From positions 7,254,001-7,318,000 of the forward strand of contig NZ_JACHMY010000001.1 in the NCBI RefSeq assembly GCF_014205135.1: a stretch of DNA of 64,000 nucleotides, in the 5' to 3' direction. The notes beneath the pieces are model-generated. The model worked only from the letters and a program-made list of their open reading frames with translations. It did not search any database and was not told the origin of the DNA. Shown here piece after piece: positions 48,401 to 54,400 of the stretch (positions within the stretch are counted from its first letter, which is position 1; each line of letters begins with the position of its first letter). This DNA is from Kribbella italica (GTDB lineage Bacteria > Actinomycetota > Actinomycetes > Propionibacteriales > Kribbellaceae). The position numbers and the translations under genes are program-made.

Positions 48401-51400
48401 GAGCACTACCGGGAGAACCTCGGGTCGAGCCTGGTCGAGCAGGCCTCGCTGACCGATCAGGGGCAGGAGGTGACCCTGCTCGACCGGGTCCGTGCCCTGA
48501 TGACCGAACAGCTCGGCATCACCCCGGAGAGCGATCCGATTCTGGCCGAGGCCCTCGCGGCCGACCTGGCGGGCAAGCGCTGGTGGGGGCGGCTGGAGGA
48601 CATGCTCGGCCGGCGCGGGTTCACCCGTGACTATCCGGTCGGGCAACCTGGACAACTCGGCGCGCAGCAGATCAGGCTGACCATTCGGGCGACCTTCGCC
48701 GACGAGGTGGTCTCGCTCGGCGTGACCAAGAAGACGATCAGCATCGTCCAGCGCTACCTGTACGGCGAACGGATCCGCGGCGTCACGAGCGGCAGGTCAC
48801 TCGGGGCCGGCCTCGACGGCGGCGTACAGGAAGGGCAGAGCGGCAGCGTCGGCACCGATCGGACCGGTTCCAGTGCCACCGCGGTCGGGGAACAGACGAC
48901 CCGCCTGGAACGGATGGCGACGTTCGAGGGGCAGCACCGGGTGCGGCGCGGCGTGAAGTTCACCCTGGAGGTGGCGCCGCAGGCCACCGCGACCCCGTCG
49001 CGGACGTGGGTCGGCCGCGCGCTCACGCGGACGGAGTCGCCGTTGACACCGCTCGCCCCGGCGACGCTGGACGGAGAGATCACCCAGCTCATCCCGCTGC
49101 GCATGATGCCCGAGCAGCAGCAGTCCGACGGGGTCGAGGCGGCCGCGGGGCAGCCGATGGGTTCGCTGAACGAGCGCGGCGTACCGGACGCGTACTTCGT
49201 GGAAGGGTCCACCAGCGAGCAGTTGACCGACACGATCCTGGAGCAGCTGACGGAGCTGCTCGGGCAGTCCGGGATGCGGGTGCACCGGGCCGAGCTCGAC
49301 GTGATGCTCTCGACGGTCACCCTGAACGCGTCGTTCAGCCGAATGGCGCAGGACGGCGGGTTCGCCGTCCTGCGGTTGCCGCTGCCGGGCTACACGTCCC
49401 GGGTCGTCGAGGTCAAGGTTGGCGCGACGGTGGTCGGTGCTCAGGTGATCGGGAACCCGGTCGACGACGTGGAGATCGGCGAGGTCAACCGCAGCCAGCA
49501 CACGGTCACCCACACAGTGACCTCGGGCCGCGTGCTGCCGGTGGACGGCGGGGCGAAGGCGGAGGACTCCGGCAACGAGGTGAGCGGCGGAATGACCGCG
49601 GGGGATCAGCTCGCCGACCAGACCACGGACGGTCGCGGAGTACGGCGGGAACGCAGCCGGTTCGAGAAGGGACGGGTGGTCACCGTCCGGGTGGAGGTGG
49701 CCTACGACGTCACGCTGGCCGAGCAGCAGCTCCGCCGCAGCGGGGAAATCCGGCCCGGCCAGGAGACCCAGCTCGAACAGACACCGCGCGGTGTCGCCTA
49801 CCTGACGATGTTCGAGAGCGACTACCGGCAACTGGAACAGTTCCTGACCCCGGAAAGCACCCCCGGCCCGGAGACCGTTGCCCCTGGCCCGGAGGTCGCA
49901 CCAGACCAGGAGGGCGGGCGGGTTGTTGATCTCGAGGCGTGGTTGCGGGGCGAGCACAACCCCGGCGAGCCGGGTGGTCGGACCGTGCACGCTCCGGCGG
50001 TCGAGGGGACCCGGTTCGCCTTGGGCGGCAGGCCCGCCGGAGACCTGACCGCGCGCGAAGCGGCCGCGGCTGTCGCCGGCACCAAGGCCGACGACTTCGG
50101 CGGCTTGGTCGACAGCGATCCGCAGGTCACCGACAACGATCTGGTGGTTGTACACAGCACCGAGCACAGGGATCCGCAGTACTTCAAGGTCGAGCCGTAC
50201 GGCGTACCCGAGGGTCGAGTCGCTGCGACCGAGCTGCGCGCGGGCACCCCCGACAATCCACACCTGGTGCGCATCGACCCGACGCTGGCGGCCGACCAAC
50301 TGGCCCGGGCCTGGGTGCACGAGATCAGCCACGCCCTGCAGGAGCACAGCGGGACCCGCCTGGTCCACACGCTGAACGGACCCGGTGAGCACACCGAGGA
50401 CGCCTGCGTCATCGCGCAGCTCAACGAGGTCCTGCTCCTGCAGCGGCAATGGGTCGAGGCGTCCGAGGCTGCGCACCACGGCGACCCGGACGCGACGCGA
50501 GCCAAGGAGGCCCTCGAGCTCGATCTGATCGGCCTGGCCGACGCGATCCATCACCACGGCCACTCCCGTCCGATCCTTCCCTGGGAGAACTCCGCCTCTG
50601 CTGCCGACCCGGCCGCGCCGGAGAGGTTTCTCCGCGAGTTGCGAGAGGCTGCCGAGACGGCAGCGGCGGCGGACGGATCGTCGCCGCGGCACGAGATCCA
50701 GCAGTACGTCGCGCAGCAGGTCATCGCACGGGTCTTCGGTGACAGCCCCGACGCGTGGATGGTGACCGGCGGGCAAGCGCTGCTGGCCCAGTTCGACGGA
50801 GCCCGGGTCAGCACCGACCTCGACCTGGTCCGTGTGGACGGTGCCGACCATGCGACGGCCGTCGCCGATCACGAACGCGCGCTGGCCCAGGAGCTCGGAG
50901 ACCACCTCGTGTTCACCCTGGATCCCGCCGTGACGACCGACCTCGACCACGGCGTACGCCGGGAGTACGTCGTACGACTCGGCGACCAACCGCTGCTCCG
51001 CCTCGGCATCAACCTGACCACCTCCAGCGATCGCCTGCCCGGCCGGCCGGCGGAGGTGATCGCGTTCCCGCACCAGATCGTGCCCGGCCGCGAGGACCGG
51101 CCGGACGTGCGGGTGACTTCGCCGGCCGAAACGCTGGTGCACAAGCTCCTGAGCATCAGCCCGTCCGAGGACGGCACCCTCCCCGCCCGCCCGCAGGATC
51201 TTGTCGATCTCCTGTTGCTGGCCCTCCGCAGCGACTGGGACGGCGCGCGGTTGCACGCCGCTGTGCGGGAAGAACTCGCGCGCCGGCTGGAGCACGGTGC
51301 CCCGGTGACGCTGCCCGAGCGGTTCGACGTACCGAATCCGACCTGGTTCCAGTACTTCGGACGGTTCCTCGCGGTGACTCCCGGCCTGGTGTTCGGCAAT

Positions 51401-54400
51401 CTCGGGGACGCTCTCCCGCTGGCCCGCGCGTTCCTGGATCCGTTGCTCGCCGCCGAGGCGCCGCAGGGCAGCTGGGACGCCGCGACCAAACGCTGGACCA
51501 CCGGCGCCGGTGAGCTGCTTTCGGCCGTCCCGGTCCAGGAATCCGCCGTACCGGGCACTCGGCTGCAGGCGACCGGCGTGAGCGAACCTTCCGGCCAGGT
51601 CACGTCCGACCGCATGATGCGCCACTGGGACACCTTGGTCACGGGGCCCGCGAGCCTGGAGGCACAGGTCGAGGCGTTGAAGGCGCGCACCGACCTGTCG
51701 GTCGAGGAGAAGCTGGCGATCGTCCGCGCCGAACTGCTGGCCACCGCGGGCTACCGGCCGAGCGAGGTCAGGGGCCTGGACACCAAGAACCTGCGCTTCT
51801 ACACCACCCAGAGCGGCGAGATCTACAGCCACAGCGTGGCGCTGGTCGCCGACCCGGAGACGACCATCGAGTTGGCGTACCTGTCCGACCACCTGGTGCC
51901 GACCTTCCGCAACGAGGCGCGCCAGGCCTACCTGGCGTCCGTGGACGCTCGGCCGGACGGGGTCGGCCGACCGCAGGCCGACGCAGTGGCGCTCTGGCGC
52001 TTCCTGCGATCCAGAGCAGTGGCCAACGGCAACGAAAAGGCTGTGGTCGACGACCTGATCGACCTACAGGTCCAGCCCCTGCGGGACGCGCTCAAGATGC
52101 GGAACCTGCTGATCCAGGACTACGGCATCGCCCCGGAGCGGATCCGGCTGGCGTACGCCGACGGCGATCCGAACTACGGTACGACGCGGTGGATGCGTGC
52201 CCAGCTGCACACACTGTCCCGGCTCCGGACCGATCCGGAGGGGACCCGGAAGGCCCTGGTCGCCGCGATTCGTGGCCCGGAAAGCGTGCGCGCGTCGCGG
52301 GAGGCCAGGGTCGGCGCCGTCGTCGACCGGCTGTTCACGGCCAACGAGCCGGACGGCGCCGCGCCGTACACGCTGCTGTGGGTGCGCAACTCGATCGGGC
52401 AGTTCAAGGACTTCGCCTTCGGTCCGGCGCGAGACACCAGGCCCGAGTTCCTTCGGCAGACCATCGAGCTGCTGCGGGTCAGGCAGCCCGGACGGCGACT
52501 GGTCCTGGTCGGCGACGACCTCTTCGCCGGCCGGCCCGAGTTGCTCGCCGCGTGGGCGGCCGAAGGAGTACTCGACGGGGTCGACAACTCGACCCTGGTG
52601 AGGTTCTGGGAGGCACGGCACCAGGCCGACGGTGTATCTCTCAGCCTGGCCGAGCAAGCGTTGTTCTACCACCGCCTGCACAGCGAGCGGGACGCGGTCC
52701 AGGTGGGTGTCTTCTCCGGTGCGCTGGAGACCGCGGCTCTGCTCGGGATGCCGACGGTCTACCTGGAGCCACGTGAGCACGACGGCAACCGCGGCCGCCG
52801 GCTGCAGCTGTACTGGGACAACTGGTTGTACGGCCGGGACCAGGTGGTCCGGGACGAGAGCGGCGACGTGGTGTTCGATCGCGACGGCCGGGCAGTGCGA
52901 ACGTTCCAGACGTCCTCCGACCCGTTGCCGCCACCGATGACCACGGTGCAGCGGGTGCTGTTCGGCACCGGCGTCTGGAGCGACACCGGGACCGGAGTCG
53001 GCGAGACCGCCTTCGACTACGCGATGCTCAGCCTGGTCCCCGCGCGGATCGATGCATTGGTGCGAACCGGCGAGATCGCCACCTGGGCCCAGCGTCTCGG
53101 CAGCAGCCCGTCGGACTCGGACGGTGTACGCGTCTGGGGACCGGAGGACTGGCAGACGAGCCGGTACTACGCCGAGCAGGCCGCTCGCTGGCTGTTGACC
53201 GAGGCAACCACTCAGCGACAGGTGGGGACCAAGTGGAACGCCGTACGGCTGGCGCTGCTCGGTGTCCTGGAACCCGGATTCGGCCTCGATCCGTTGTCGG
53301 ACGGGACGTCGACCACCCACCCGTACGCTCTGCTGCGGTCGCAGCATGCGCTGACGCCGGATGTCGAGGCCCGACTGGCCGAGGCCTTTGCCGCAGGCGA
53401 GCCGACCCGGGCTGTGGCCGTCACAGGGGTACTGCGGGACCTGCTCGGCGATCCGGCGATCCGGCGGCAACTCGTGGCCGAGCAGTCCGTCTTCCGCCTG
53501 GAGCCGGCCGAGGTCGAGCAGATCGGCACGGTCCTCGACCAGGTGATCGGGGCAGGTCGAGCCGACCGCATCGACCCGGTGGTGGTCGAGCATCAGGTGG
53601 TCACCGCGTTCCAGGCCGCGCTGCGTGAGCGGGTCCGCGAACAGGCCGTACGACGCGGTACCGCGATGGACCACGAGTACCTGCAGTTCGCGCTCCAGCG
53701 CGCTCTGGCACGGATCTTCCTGCACAGTTCCGACGGCTGGATGCTGAAGGGTGGTCAGACGCTGCTGGCGCGCTTCGACGGAGCCCGATCGAGCAGTGAC
53801 ATCGATCTGGTCGACAGGACGGGCTCCTCACCCGAGCAGATGGTCGAGCGGTACCAGGCCGCGCTGGCGACCGACCTGGGCGACCATCTGCGGTTCGAGC
53901 CGGTCCCCGACGGCCGGAGCCGGCTGCTGGACGGCGCCGGGGTTCGCCTCACGCACCAGGCTTTCGTCGGCGACCAGTTGGTCGGGGTGGTCAGCGTCGA
54001 CCTGCTACCGCCCAACGGCCGGCCGATGTGGGTCGCGGCGCCGGAGTCCCTCCCGTTCCCGTCGCACCTCATGCCGACTCCGACGATCGGCGAATCGCCT
54101 GTCCTGCAGGTGATCTCCCTCGCGGACACCTTGGCGCACAAGGTCGCGGGAATCTTCGTCCACGGCTACCGCACCGAGCTGAACCGGTGCGCGGACTGTG
54201 TGATCGGGCAGCTCGGCCAGCCGGTCTGCCGCAGCGGCGACCTGCCGTACCGGGTCCAGGACCTGGTCGATCTCACCCTCCTCGTCACCCGGCTCAGCTG
54301 GGACGCGGCCGACGTCCAGGCGATGCTCGGTCAGGAGTTCGCGAACCGGCGTGCCCAGGGAGAGCCGCTGGTCGTTCCCGGCCGGTTCGTCCTACCGAAT

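Noticed and set aside
44024..48655. Long open frame on the minus strand opposite the giant gene
   Set aside because: It is Arg/Gln/Val-rich shadow composition with no domain, while the plus strand has clear motifs and strong codon bias. High-GC DNA often leaves such antisense frames open.
48797..51892. 1,031-codon minus-strand frame opposite the HExxH/AbiEii part of the giant gene
   Set aside because: No motif in it, and the plus strand carries conserved catalytic signatures throughout.
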